Positions 17,141-24,518 of a DNA stretch of 36,309 nucleotides are shown here, piece after piece. The first letter of the stretch is position 1; each line of letters begins with the position of its first letter. Under the pieces are notes generated by a model. It saw only the letters and a list, made by a program, of their open reading frames with translations, made no database searches and was not told the origin of the DNA. The position numbers were made by a program, and so were the translations under genes. Origin of the DNA: Alphaproteobacteria bacterium (GTDB taxonomy: Bacteria > Pseudomonadota > Alphaproteobacteria > JAPYRI01); contig JAPYRI010000022.1 in NCBI GenBank assembly GCA_029941135.1, positions 1 to 36,309 on the forward strand, in the 5' to 3' direction.

Positions 17141-17287
17141 GCACGGCATTCACGGTGCCTGGGCCGACATAATCGTCAGCCAACTTAAGTTCAGGAGTAT
17201 GGTCGACAGACCCTTACCCTCTTGGGTCTATCGATTGGCCGCGGCGGGCCCCACCGGAGTTGCTCCGGTTCGCCGCGGCTATTTTTT
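17141..17287 (+). ncRNA. Candidate structured small RNA
   Basis: No gene covers 16988-17609. Within it a compact run of hairpins ends in a strong terminator: GGCAC/GTGCC at about 17140-17159, AGACCC/GGGTCT near 17205-17229, and the terminator stem at 17238-17279. A possible promoter precedes it: TTGGGT (17107-17112), an 18-base spacer and TAAATT (17131-17136), which would start the RNA near 17142. There is no good reading frame with a ribosome site in between. I cannot match it to a known family such as 6S, SRP or tmRNA. It could also be the remaining 3' end of a lost gene. Confidence 0.4.
17238..17287 (+). terminator. Strong Rho-independent terminator
   Basis: A nine-base-pair GC stem GCCGCGGCG (17238-17246) pairs with CGCCGCGGC (17271-17279). 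An inner stem ACCGGA/TCCGGT closes a five-base loop, and the run ATTTTTTATTT follows at once. The U-tract is on the plus strand, so it ends a plus-strand transcript, although no plus-strand protein gene lies immediately upstream. Confidence 0.8.
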
Positions 17288-17387
17288 ATTTAGACATTAG
17301 TTGAAATGGCTGCCCGGCGTCGCGCGGGTGGCGGCGCAAAAAACAGAATGGAGGAGGAGGCAGTCCTGAGCGAACTTGTCTCTGATG

Positions 17388-17530
17388 AATTTCCCTGTTA
17401 AGCGCCAAAATACAGGGAATTTATTCCGGTGAACCGGGAATCTTCTGGCAGGATCAGGGAATAATCGAGCGGGCCCGACTCGTCAAATTATGTCCGCTTT
17501 ACCCCCGAAAACTGATATTTACTTGTGTCC
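17388..17530 (+). repeat. Remnant of an alphaproteobacterial intergenic repeat with 21-nt periodicity
   Basis: Three copies of CMGGGAAT occur at 17413, 17434 and 17455, exactly 21 bases apart, and an inverted TTCCCTG at 17391 can pair with the first. One frame reads YREFIPVNRESSGRIRE, followed by a segment starting at 17490 that reads MSALPPKTDI. Short unconnected ORFs of this type, with REF/NRE repeats followed by MSALPPKAD, recur between genes in many alphaproteobacterial genomes and are thought to be translations of a dispersed element rather than genes. The family assignment is from memory. Confidence 0.5.
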
Positions 17531-17609
17531 AAAAGTTGATCCCTCTGCCCAGAATCATGCGCGACCTCAATCTCCGGGATGGCTTGATCGATGCCGCACA
17601 TTGCGCAGG

Positions 17610-18872
17610 CTAAGAGGCGCTCTTCGCCGGATCCCGCGGGTTGTCCCCGGCGGCGCCTCTGTCTCCATCTCGACGAGAGGCCGCTTCGGCAAGTTTCAGG
17701 TGACCGTCGCGTGTTTGTGGCAACTTGCGACCAAGAATTTTTGACGCGACCAACGTGCGGAGAACCCCCACGGTGCCGCCGCCGATGGTAAACATTCGGA
17801 CATCGCGGGCCATACGTTCAAGTGGAAGGTCCCGTCCGTAACCAATGGCCCCAAAGATTTGAAGAGCGTCGTTTACGACCTTGGCACCGCTTTCGGCCGC
17901 GAATATTTTTGCCTGTGCCGCCTCCAGAGCGTCGGGAAAGTCGTTGCCCGCCCGTCCGGCAGCCTTATAAATGAGCGCTTGGGCGGCGGCAATGGCGGTA
18001 CTCATGTCAGCCAGCGTCCACTGCAGTCCCTGAAATTCAGAAATCGGCCTGCCAAACTGTTCGCGTTCATTGGCATAGTCCAACGCCAACCCATAAGCGC
18101 CTTCGGCCAGGCCCAAGGCCACTGTGCCCGCGCCCACTCGCTGGGCGTTGTAAGCATTCATCAGGTCAGCGAAACCACGTCTAAAGCCGCCCGGTGGCAT
18201 AAGTGCCATCGTCGCAGGGACCTCCATACCCTCGAGGATAATTTCGGTCTCCGGGATGCCCCGCAGGCCCATGGCATAAGTCCTTCGCCCTACTTTAAGC
18301 CCCTTGGCTTCGCCACGAACCGCAATGAAGCCGCCAATGCCCAGATTCTCACCGTTCTCGAAGACGCGGGCGAAAATGAGATGCAGCTTGGACACACCAC
18401 CGCCGGTGATCCAATGCTTGCGACCGTTCAAAACATAAGTGTCCCCGTGTTTATCGGCTCGGGTAGTCATTTCCGTAGCCGCACTTCCGGCGCCAGGTTC
18501 GGTTATGCAGATCGCTGGCTTGTCTCCACTCAGCACTAGATCGGCAGCCAAATGCTTTTGTTCTTCAGTGCCGTACGCCATGATGGCGCCGATCGCTCCC
18601 ATGTTGCCCTCAACGGCGATCCGACTTGTGACGCCGCAGACTTGAGCAATTTGCTCAACCACGAGCACAGTATCCAAATAGCTAAGACCACCGCCGCCAT
18701 ATTCCCGCGGAATGGTCATGCCCATAAATCCCGCTTCTTTGAGGTCGGTAGCATTGTCCCACGGGTACTCCTCATCGCGGTCTATGCCGGCCGCCCGCGC
18801 GGCAAAGGTGCCACGTGCCAGTTCTCGGGCGCGATCCTGAAGCGCCTTCTGCTCTCTGCAAAGTTCGAACAT
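17610..18872 (-). CDS. Acyl-CoA dehydrogenase homologue, probable sulfinate-CoA desulfinase
   Basis: The protein has 420 residues from the ATG at 18872, with AAGGGAAAG upstream; the longer frame to 18977 has no site. The acyl-CoA dehydrogenase fold is clear: ITEPGAGSAATEM (124-136), GRKHWITGGG (150-159), EREQFGRPISEFQ, and ALQIFGAIGYGRDLPLER. The usual catalytic Glu of the EGT motif is missing (the site reads TIGGGT), and the alternative isovaleryl-type Glu before an Arg is Gln244 (AQR). An Arg lies at 84. In 3-sulfinopropanoyl-CoA desulfinase (Acd) of Advenella, as I recall, the Glu is likewise absent and Arg84 and Gln246 matter. The likely reaction is release of sulfite from a sulfinoacyl-CoA. 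The last 30 or so residues extend into a hairpin-rich repeat. Confidence 0.8.
   Translation of the reverse strand: MFELCREQKALQDRARELARGTFAARAAGIDRDEEYPWDNATDLKEAGFMGMTIPREYGGGGLSYLDTVLVVEQIAQVCGVTSRIAVEGNMGAIGAIMAYGTEEQKHLAADLVLSGDKPAICITEPGAGSAATEMTTRADKHGDTYVLNGRKHWITGGGVSKLHLIFARVFENGENLGIGGFIAVRGEAKGLKVGRRTYAMGLRGIPETEIILEGMEVPATMALMPPGGFRRGFADLMNAYNAQRVGAGTVALGLAEGAYGLALDYANEREQFGRPISEFQGLQWTLADMSTAIAAAQALIYKAAGRAGNDFPDALEAAQAKIFAAESGAKVVNDALQIFGAIGYGRDLPLERMARDVRMFTIGGGTVGVLRTLVASKILGRKLPQTRDGHLKLAEAASRRDGDRGAAGDNPRDPAKSAS
17614..17659. repeat. Large GC-rich hairpin at the end of the acyl-CoA dehydrogenase gene
   Basis: GAGGCGC (17614-17620) pairs with GCGCCTC (17653-17659), and inside it CGCCGG (17625-17630) pairs with CCGGCG (17647-17652). 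It overlaps the last codons of the dehydrogenase gene, which therefore ends in an unusual Arg/Asp/Gly/Ala-rich tail. It may be part of the adjacent repeat remnant or a transcript-end structure; no U-tract follows on the minus strand. Confidence 0.45.
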
Positions 18873-18970
18873 ATCTTTCCCTTCAATCGCACTGCGCCGG
18901 CAGCGCTCAATCTGTTTTTCGCAAATAAGATACAGCCGGGGGCATTGTAGAGATTTCTGAGTTCTTGACA

Positions 18971-18985
18971 TTGACATAATGCTAA
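18971..18985. promoter_or_regulatory. Island operator site 1 (TTAGCATWATGCTAA family)
   Basis: TTGACATAATGCTAA differs from the consensus at two positions. It lies in the 317-base gap between the divergent desulfinase-like gene (start 18872) and the first DszA-like gene (start 19190), 99 bases upstream of the former. A poorer partner, TTGACATAAATG, starts at 19057. Apart from these sites I see nothing else in the gap. Confidence 0.65.
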
Positions 18986-19189
18986 TTCTATTTTTGGGAT
19001 GTCACCGGGTAAGCGTGATGCGCCCACACAGGGAGCTGTCACTTAGCCAAATGGTATTGACATAAATGGCAGGTCGTTTGAGAGCAACCGTGCGGACAGT
19101 GTTTTGCCTCGCTAAGGAAGAACACGAATGCAACCGGCTTCGGTTCACGTTTTCAAGAACTAGCCGCAACCTAAATTAGAGGCGCAGCA

Positions 19190-20518
19190 ATGCCCAATAA
19201 ATTTCACTTGGCACAATACACCATGCTACCGGTCACGCATCACAGCACGGCGACCTGGAAGCATCCTCGCAACATGAAAGGCGGGTATCAGTTCGACCGG
19301 CCCGAAGTATGGCAGCACATGGCCCAAGTGTGCGAGCGCGCCAAGTTCGATTTTTTCTTCTCGGCTGACACCGAGGGAATATATGAGGAATATCAAGACA
19401 GCTACAAACCCTCGGTCCGGTACGCGGCCCAAGTCCCATGTTTCGACACCGCAACGATTATGTGCTGGATTGCGGCAGCAACATCGAAAATCGGGGTCGT
19501 CCAAACAACCTCGACAGCAGCAATCCCGCCCTACATCGTTGCCCGCCGCATGGCCACTTTCGATCATCTCTCCAATGGCCGCGCGGGAGTTAATATCGTC
19601 ACGGCATTTCACAAAAGCGCAAGCAAGAACCTAGGTGTGCAACTTGACGACTACCATCATAAACACGACTCGCGCTACAACCGGGCGGACGAGTTCATGG
19701 AGGTTTGTTATCAGCTTTGGGACAGTTGGGACAAGGATGCCGTGGTCGAGAATGTTGCTGGAGACATGTTCGCGGACCCGGAGAAAGTTCATGCGATCAA
19801 TTTTAAGGGGGAATATTTTGATGTTGCCGGGCCGCTGAACGTTCATCGTTCGCCGCAGGGACGCCCCTTGATCGTTCAGGCAGGGCAGTCTACCCGGGGA
19901 ATTGAGTTCGCCGCTAAGCACGCCGAAGCCGTTTTTACCATCCAGCGCGACCACGCCGGCATGAAGAGGTATCACGACAAATTAAAAAATAAAATGATCG
20001 AATTTGGGCGCGACCCGGATAGCTGTAAGGTTTTCTATGGTCTACAAGTCTTCGTCGGCGAGACCGAAGAAATTGCCCGAGCCAAGGCCAGTCTTCACAA
20101 TGCGATGGTGACGGACGAAGCCGGGATGACCATGCTTTCGGGCCACTTGAGTCATGATCTGGCAAGGGAAGATCCCGACGCGACCGTCGCAGGAATTGAA
20201 GTTTCGGGTTTACAGGGTCTGATAGACGCATACCGGGACAGCATATCGGAAAGCGATGCCAAACTCCGGGAAATAGCCCATCATCACGGCGTTAGTGTCA
20301 GCGTTCCCCAGGTCGTGGGCGACGCTGAACAAGTCGCGGACTGGATGGCAGAGACCATGGAGGCGGTCGGAGGTGACGGATTTCTTTTGTCGCCCGCCTA
20401 CATTCCCGGATCAACGGAAGAATTTTGTGAACTGGTTATTCCAATTCTTCAAGCACGTGAGTTGGTTCGAGATAAGTATATTGACGGCACTTTGAGGGAC
20501 AATTTGCTCGCATTTTGA
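19190..20518 (+). CDS. DszA/NtaA/SnaA family FMN-dependent monooxygenase, copy 1
   Basis: This 442-residue protein matches the two-component flavin monooxygenases that include DszA (dibenzothiophene sulfone), NtaA (nitrilotriacetate) and SnaA. Visible marks are the N-terminal MPNKFHLAQYTMLPVTHHS, then RPEVWQHMAQVCERAKFDFFF, ATFDHLSNGRAGVNIVT (about 124-140), GEYFDVAGPLNVHRSPQGRP with VQAGQS, and the C-terminal VVGDAEQVADWM. These enzymes need FMNH2 from a separate reductase, and none is in the window. Two more full paralogues (23.1 and 27.4 kb) and a ruined one (34.2-34.7 kb) follow. The gene heads a unit with the CoA-transferase 110 bases downstream. Confidence 0.9.
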   Translation: MPNKFHLAQYTMLPVTHHSTATWKHPRNMKGGYQFDRPEVWQHMAQVCERAKFDFFFSADTEGIYEEYQDSYKPSVRYAAQVPCFDTATIMCWIAAATSKIGVVQTTSTAAIPPYIVARRMATFDHLSNGRAGVNIVTAFHKSASKNLGVQLDDYHHKHDSRYNRADEFMEVCYQLWDSWDKDAVVENVAGDMFADPEKVHAINFKGEYFDVAGPLNVHRSPQGRPLIVQAGQSTRGIEFAAKHAEAVFTIQRDHAGMKRYHDKLKNKMIEFGRDPDSCKVFYGLQVFVGETEEIARAKASLHNAMVTDEAGMTMLSGHLSHDLAREDPDATVAGIEVSGLQGLIDAYRDSISESDAKLREIAHHHGVSVSVPQVVGDAEQVADWMAETMEAVGGDGFLLSPAYIPGSTEEFCELVIPILQARELVRDKYIDGTLRDNLLAF

Positions 20519-20628
20519 TCTACTGGTGCGTCGTCCGATATCTTCACAGTCGTTCACGCATTCGAGTGATACGTAACTATTGCTTAAAAGCCGGATAGTT
20601 TCTGGGAACATTGTAATTGGGGAGTATC

Positions 20629-21855
20629 ATGAAACCCTTGGACGGCATCAGAGTTTTAGATCTCACCCGGTATCTCGCCGGGCCCCACTGCACCATGCTG
20701 CTGGGTGGTCTTGGCGCCGATGTCATTAAGATCGAGCCGCCGGGACGCGGCGATTTTTATCGCGATCGCGCTCCTTACGGCGGACCGCAAGGGTGTTCCA
20801 GCAAGAGACTTACCGAAGAGGATATCGGCATAGGACTGATCCATCGGGCCCGTAACAAAAAGAGCATCACGCTGGACTTGCACTCCGACGAGGGTCGGGC
20901 ATTGTTTGCGCGCCTATGCGAGAAGTCGGATGTCATTGTCGAGAATTACTCCCCCGGTGTCATGGACGAGATGGGGTTTTCGTACGAGAGCTTGAAACAT
21001 CTTAATCCTCGGATCGTTCTGTGCTCGATCTCGGGATTTGGGCAAACCGGTCCCCTGAAGAGCCGACGCGCCTACGATCCAATCATTCAAGCCATGAGTG
21101 GCTTGATGTCAATCACCGGATTCGCCGGGCATCCGCCGCTCCGAACGGGCGCGGCGATCGCCGATACGGCAACGCCGATGATCGCGGTCATCGGGATCCT
21201 CTCGGCATTGATGCAGCGTAAAGCTTCCGGACACGGCGACTGGGTTGACGTTGCCATGCTCGATTCTCTGATGTTTCTGATGCCGGAAGTGATTGAATAT
21301 TTTCAGGGTGGCGCTCTCACGCTCCCCATGGAAAACCGCCACCCGGGTGGAGTTCCCTTCAATTTATTCGAGGCGTCAGACGGTCACGTCTTCATCGCCG
21401 TCGTCACCGACAACGATTGGAATAACTTGCTTAGCGCGATGGATCGGAAAGACCTGGTTGGCGACCCCCAGTTTAGCGGACTGCCAAACCGTCTTGAGCA
21501 CTTGGATGAAATCGAGGCGATGATTAAAGATTGGGTCAAAGAGCACTCACGTGACTACGTGGTCGACGTTCTCCAAGCAAACAAAGTCGCGGTCGGTCCA
21601 GTTCTATCGATGTCTGAATCTTTGGACAGCTCCCAACTTAGAGATCGGGAGATGCTAGTTCCCCTAAAGCACCCCAACAGCGAAAAAATTCCTGATGTTG
21701 TCGGGCTTGGGATGCCGATTCGCTTCACCGAGAATCCGATCCGTTTCGACCGGCGGGCTCCAGCGCAGGGCGAGCACAACGAAGAGATATTTGGAGATCT
21801 GCTTGAAATCGGACCTGGAGAATTGGCCGAACTTAAGGCCCGGGACGTCATCTAG
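20629..21855 (+). CDS. Class III (CaiB/BaiF) CoA-transferase
   Basis: The protein has 408 residues from the ATG at 20629, preceded by GGGGAG; a TTG four codons earlier is rejected. Family marks are LDGIRVLDLTRYLAGPHCTM at the N-terminus, GADVIKIEPPGRGD, ITLDLHSDEGR, the catalytic Asp150 in RAYDPIIQAMSG, and the C-terminal PIRFTENPIRF. These enzymes move CoA between acids through an aspartyl-CoA intermediate. In Variovorax paradoxus TBEA6 a class III CoA-transferase activates 3-sulfinopropionate ahead of the Acd desulfinase (from memory), so this gene next to the desulfinase-like gene is a good candidate to make the sulfinoacyl-CoA. The substrate is inference. Confidence 0.9.
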   Translation: MKPLDGIRVLDLTRYLAGPHCTMLLGGLGADVIKIEPPGRGDFYRDRAPYGGPQGCSSKRLTEEDIGIGLIHRARNKKSITLDLHSDEGRALFARLCEKSDVIVENYSPGVMDEMGFSYESLKHLNPRIVLCSISGFGQTGPLKSRRAYDPIIQAMSGLMSITGFAGHPPLRTGAAIADTATPMIAVIGILSALMQRKASGHGDWVDVAMLDSLMFLMPEVIEYFQGGALTLPMENRHPGGVPFNLFEASDGHVFIAVVTDNDWNNLLSAMDRKDLVGDPQFSGLPNRLEHLDEIEAMIKDWVKEHSRDYVVDVLQANKVAVGPVLSMSESLDSSQLRDREMLVPLKHPNSEKIPDVVGLGMPIRFTENPIRFDRRAPAQGEHNEEIFGDLLEIGPGELAELKARDVI

Positions 21856-21870
21856 ATTCGAAGTCGGGCG

Positions 21871-22953
21871 CTATGCCTGTGCCTCCATCTTCTGATTATT
21901 GTGCTCTAGCAGTAACGGCCGGACCATGCGCCCGAAGCGCTCGGCTTCCGCATCATGTAAATAACCCGAGAGACAGAAGGAATGACAACCAACATCAATG
22001 AACTGTTGGAGAGTAGCCGCACACTGTTCCGGATTGCCCACAACGGCGATACCCGCCCCCGCGCGCACCTTTGTGATGCCGGCCCAGAGGTTGGGCCCCA
22101 ACATACCATCTTCGATCTTCGAAAGCTCCTTCATCCGCGTGTTGGCCACCGAGACATTAAACATGTTTCGGACCATTTCCTTGTGCGCTTCGCTCGCACC
22201 ATCGACCAGGGACCGCGCCGCATCCCAGGCGTCTTTTTCCCGCTCCCGGCAGATAATTTGCAGGCGCATGCCAAATCCTATTTCGTTGCGCCGTTCGCGC
22301 TGGGCGGCGAGCTTGCGGATTTCAGAGATCTGAGCGCCGATCCGCTCGGGTGTGTCGCCCCAAAAAAGATGCACATCCGCGTGCTTTGCCGATAGCTCCC
22401 ACGCCCGCCGCGACCCGCCGCCCAAGTAAAAATCTGGATATGGCTGCTGGAGGATTGGCGGACGAATGAGCGCCTTCTTAAGCCGATAATAGGTCCCGTT
22501 AAAGTCTATTGCGCCCTTGGCCGTCCACAGCTCTTTGAGGATCGTGACCTCTTCGTCCATCACGTCGTAGCGTTCTTCCTTTCTGAATTTAATGCCTTCG
22601 GCTGCGGCTTCCTCGTCGCTGGCGCCCGCGATCAGATTGATACAAATCCGGCCTCCGGACAGACGATCGAAGGTCGAAATCATCTTTGCGAGCAGTACTG
22701 GGTTGATATATCCGGGCCGGGCGGCAACAAGCATTTTGATCGATTTAGAGCGCGCAACCATCATTGCACTGGCGATCCATGCCTCCCAGCACATGGTTTG
22801 AACCGGGATCAGCATATATTCGAAACCCGCTCGCTCCGCCGCCAGGGTTACCCTTTCGAACATATCTACCGACTGTTCGACCTGAGTGGGTTGAATGAAT
22901 GACGTAGTGTCGCCATTGGTCGGAAGAAACCATCCAAATTCTAAAGACCGCAT
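21871..22953 (-). CDS. SsuD-like LLM flavin-dependent monooxygenase
   Basis: The protein has 360 residues from the ATG at 22953, with AGGGGA upstream; the longer frame to 22992 is weaker. The start RSLEFGWFLPTNGDTTSF parallels alkanesulfonate monooxygenase SsuD (FWFLPTHGD), and the body keeps FERVTLAAERAGFEYMLIPV, RPGYINPVLLAKMISTFDRL, SGGRICINLIAG, and DFYLGGGSRRAWELSAKHAD. Members use FMNH2 and oxygen to cleave C-S bonds of sulfonates or perform Baeyer-Villiger-like reactions. It is transcribed away from the second DszA-like gene and shares a promoter region with two palindromes. In this setting C-S bond cleavage is the likeliest role, but sulfonate specificity cannot be claimed. Confidence 0.85.
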   Translation of the reverse strand: MRSLEFGWFLPTNGDTTSFIQPTQVEQSVDMFERVTLAAERAGFEYMLIPVQTMCWEAWIASAMMVARSKSIKMLVAARPGYINPVLLAKMISTFDRLSGGRICINLIAGASDEEAAAEGIKFRKEERYDVMDEEVTILKELWTAKGAIDFNGTYYRLKKALIRPPILQQPYPDFYLGGGSRRAWELSAKHADVHLFWGDTPERIGAQISEIRKLAAQRERRNEIGFGMRLQIICREREKDAWDAARSLVDGASEAHKEMVRNMFNVSVANTRMKELSKIEDGMLGPNLWAGITKVRAGAGIAVVGNPEQCAATLQQFIDVGCHSFCLSGYLHDAEAERFGRMVRPLLLEHNNQKMEAQA

Positions 22954-23030
22954 AACCGGAGTCCCCTGGCTATAGAAGAGATAAATTGGCATCGGATTTC
23001 ATGCGATGCTTTGAGCTGCTTAAAAGTAGT

Positions 23031-23045
23031 TTATCACAATGCTAA
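23031..23045. promoter_or_regulatory. Island operator site 2
   Basis: TTATCACAATGCTAA differs from the consensus at two positions in the left half and has a perfect right half. It lies between the divergent SsuD-like gene (78 bases) and the second DszA-like gene (90 bases) and could control both. Confidence 0.65.
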
Positions 23046-23052
23046 CCTACTG

Positions 23053-23063
23053 ACCATAATGGT
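23053..23063. promoter_or_regulatory. Adjacent 11-base perfect palindrome
   Basis: ACCATAATGGT is a perfect palindrome around a central A and shares the CATAATG core of the island operators but has different outer bases. It begins eight bases after site 2, so it may be a second, weaker binding site or the operator of another regulator. Confidence 0.4.
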
Positions 23064-23134
23064 GCTATCTTGGTTTGGGGAATTCGAATATCGGCTTGAG
23101 CCTTGTCGCTGTCATCTAAACTTGGGGGAGAAAA

Positions 23135-24460
23135 ATGGCTAAGAAGAAAATGCACTTGGTTGGCTTCATGATTAACAGTCCCATGTGCCATTCCATTTCA
23201 AGTTGGACGCACCCACGGGACCGAGTCGGCTACAAATGGACCGAGCCCGAGGTGTGGCAGGAAGTCGCGCGAACCCTGGAGCGGGGGAAGTTTGACGCGC
23301 TGTTCCTGGCGGACGTCATGGCGCCTTTCGGCAAGTATAAAAACCGTATGGATGAAGCCTTGCGGTATGCGCTTCAGTTTCCTACTCACGATCCCTTAGT
23401 CTTAATACCAACAATGTCGGTCGTGACCGAGCATCTGGGTTTCGCGGCCACGGCTTCCACCACTTACAATGACCCCTATACACTCGCGCGCCGTTTTTCG
23501 ACCCTGGACCATCTGACCAAGGGACGCATTGGATGGAACATCGTCACCTCGATCCAGACCAACGAAGCGCGTAATTTCGGCCAACAGGAAATGCCCTCCC
23601 ATGATGTTCGATACGCGCGCGCGCGCGAATTCCTGGAAGTATGCAACAAGCTGTGGTCGAGCTGGGAACCGGACGCGGTGGTCATGGACAAAGAAAACCA
23701 AATTTTCACGGATCCCACCAAAGTAAAAGCCATCAACCATAAAGGTATTTTTTTTGACGTGGCCGGACCGCTATGCTGTGCACCGTCACCCCAGGGACGG
23801 CCCGTGATCATTCAGGCGGGCGCATCCGAGCAGGGGCGCGACTATGCCGCACAGCATGCGGAGTATGTTTTTGGTTTACAACTTAACACTGCGGGGATGA
23901 GGGCCTTTTCAGATGATATCCGGAAGCGGGCAGTCAAAAAATTTGGCCGCAAGCCCGAGGAAGTCAAAATTATGTACGGCATCCAGGTTATTCTGGGCCA
24001 CACCGAAGCCGAGGCTAGGGCAAAGCAAAAAATGATGGCGGATCTTGTACCATTCGAGGGCGCCATGGCGATCCTGTCGGGGCATTTGAATTTTGATTGG
24101 TCGGAATACGATCTGGACGCGCCGCTGGAAAATATCAAAACCGAGGGGGTGCAGGGTATTCTCGATGCGATGATCGGAATGATCGGGGGGGAGAAGGCGC
24201 TTACATTGCGGGAAGCCGCATTGATGCACGGGCGGAGTGTGTCCATGCCGCAGGTCATGGGAACAGCCGAGCAGGTAGCGGATCAGATGGAAACCATGAT
24301 GGACGAAGGTGGCGGGAACGGGTTCCAGATCACACCGACCTACATCCCGGGTTCGTTTCAAGAACTCGTGGACGGCCTGGTACCCGTGCTCCAAAAACGC
24401 GGCCTCCACCGAGAGGAGTACACAGGCAAAACACTGCGCGATCATTTGCGGGAATATTGA
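23135..24460 (+). CDS. DszA/NtaA/SnaA family FMN-dependent monooxygenase, copy 2
   Basis: This 441-residue paralogue of the gene at 19190 shows KMHLVGFMINSPMCHSISSW at the N-terminus, EPEVWQEVARTLERGKFDAL, STLDHLTKGRIGWNIVTSI, GIFFDVAGPLCCAPSPQGRP with IIQAGASEQG, and the C-terminal VMGTAEQVADQME and KTLRDHL. The ATG follows a GGGGGAG site. An MFS transporter gene follows 58 bases downstream, probably in the same transcript, which suggests that the transporter brings in a compound this enzyme acts on. As with its paralogues, a flavin reductase partner must come from elsewhere. Confidence 0.9.
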   Translation: MAKKKMHLVGFMINSPMCHSISSWTHPRDRVGYKWTEPEVWQEVARTLERGKFDALFLADVMAPFGKYKNRMDEALRYALQFPTHDPLVLIPTMSVVTEHLGFAATASTTYNDPYTLARRFSTLDHLTKGRIGWNIVTSIQTNEARNFGQQEMPSHDVRYARAREFLEVCNKLWSSWEPDAVVMDKENQIFTDPTKVKAINHKGIFFDVAGPLCCAPSPQGRPVIIQAGASEQGRDYAAQHAEYVFGLQLNTAGMRAFSDDIRKRAVKKFGRKPEEVKIMYGIQVILGHTEAEARAKQKMMADLVPFEGAMAILSGHLNFDWSEYDLDAPLENIKTEGVQGILDAMIGMIGGEKALTLREAALMHGRSVSMPQVMGTAEQVADQMETMMDEGGGNGFQITPTYIPGSFQELVDGLVPVLQKRGLHREEYTGKTLRDHLREY

Positions 24461-24518
24461 GAGCTGCGGTTTTCGTCGTCATCCGTGACGGCAACTAATT
24501 GTGCCCGGAATAAAAGAA

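Noticed and set aside
17490-17744. Plus-strand frame of 84 codons beginning MSALPPKTDI
   Set aside because: No ribosome site, overlaps the end of the dehydrogenase gene on the other strand, and resembles the recurring spurious translations of an alphaproteobacterial intergenic repeat.
19043-19057. TTAGCCAAATGGTAT as another island operator
   Set aside because: Four mismatches to the consensus, including the central core; kept out of the motif set.
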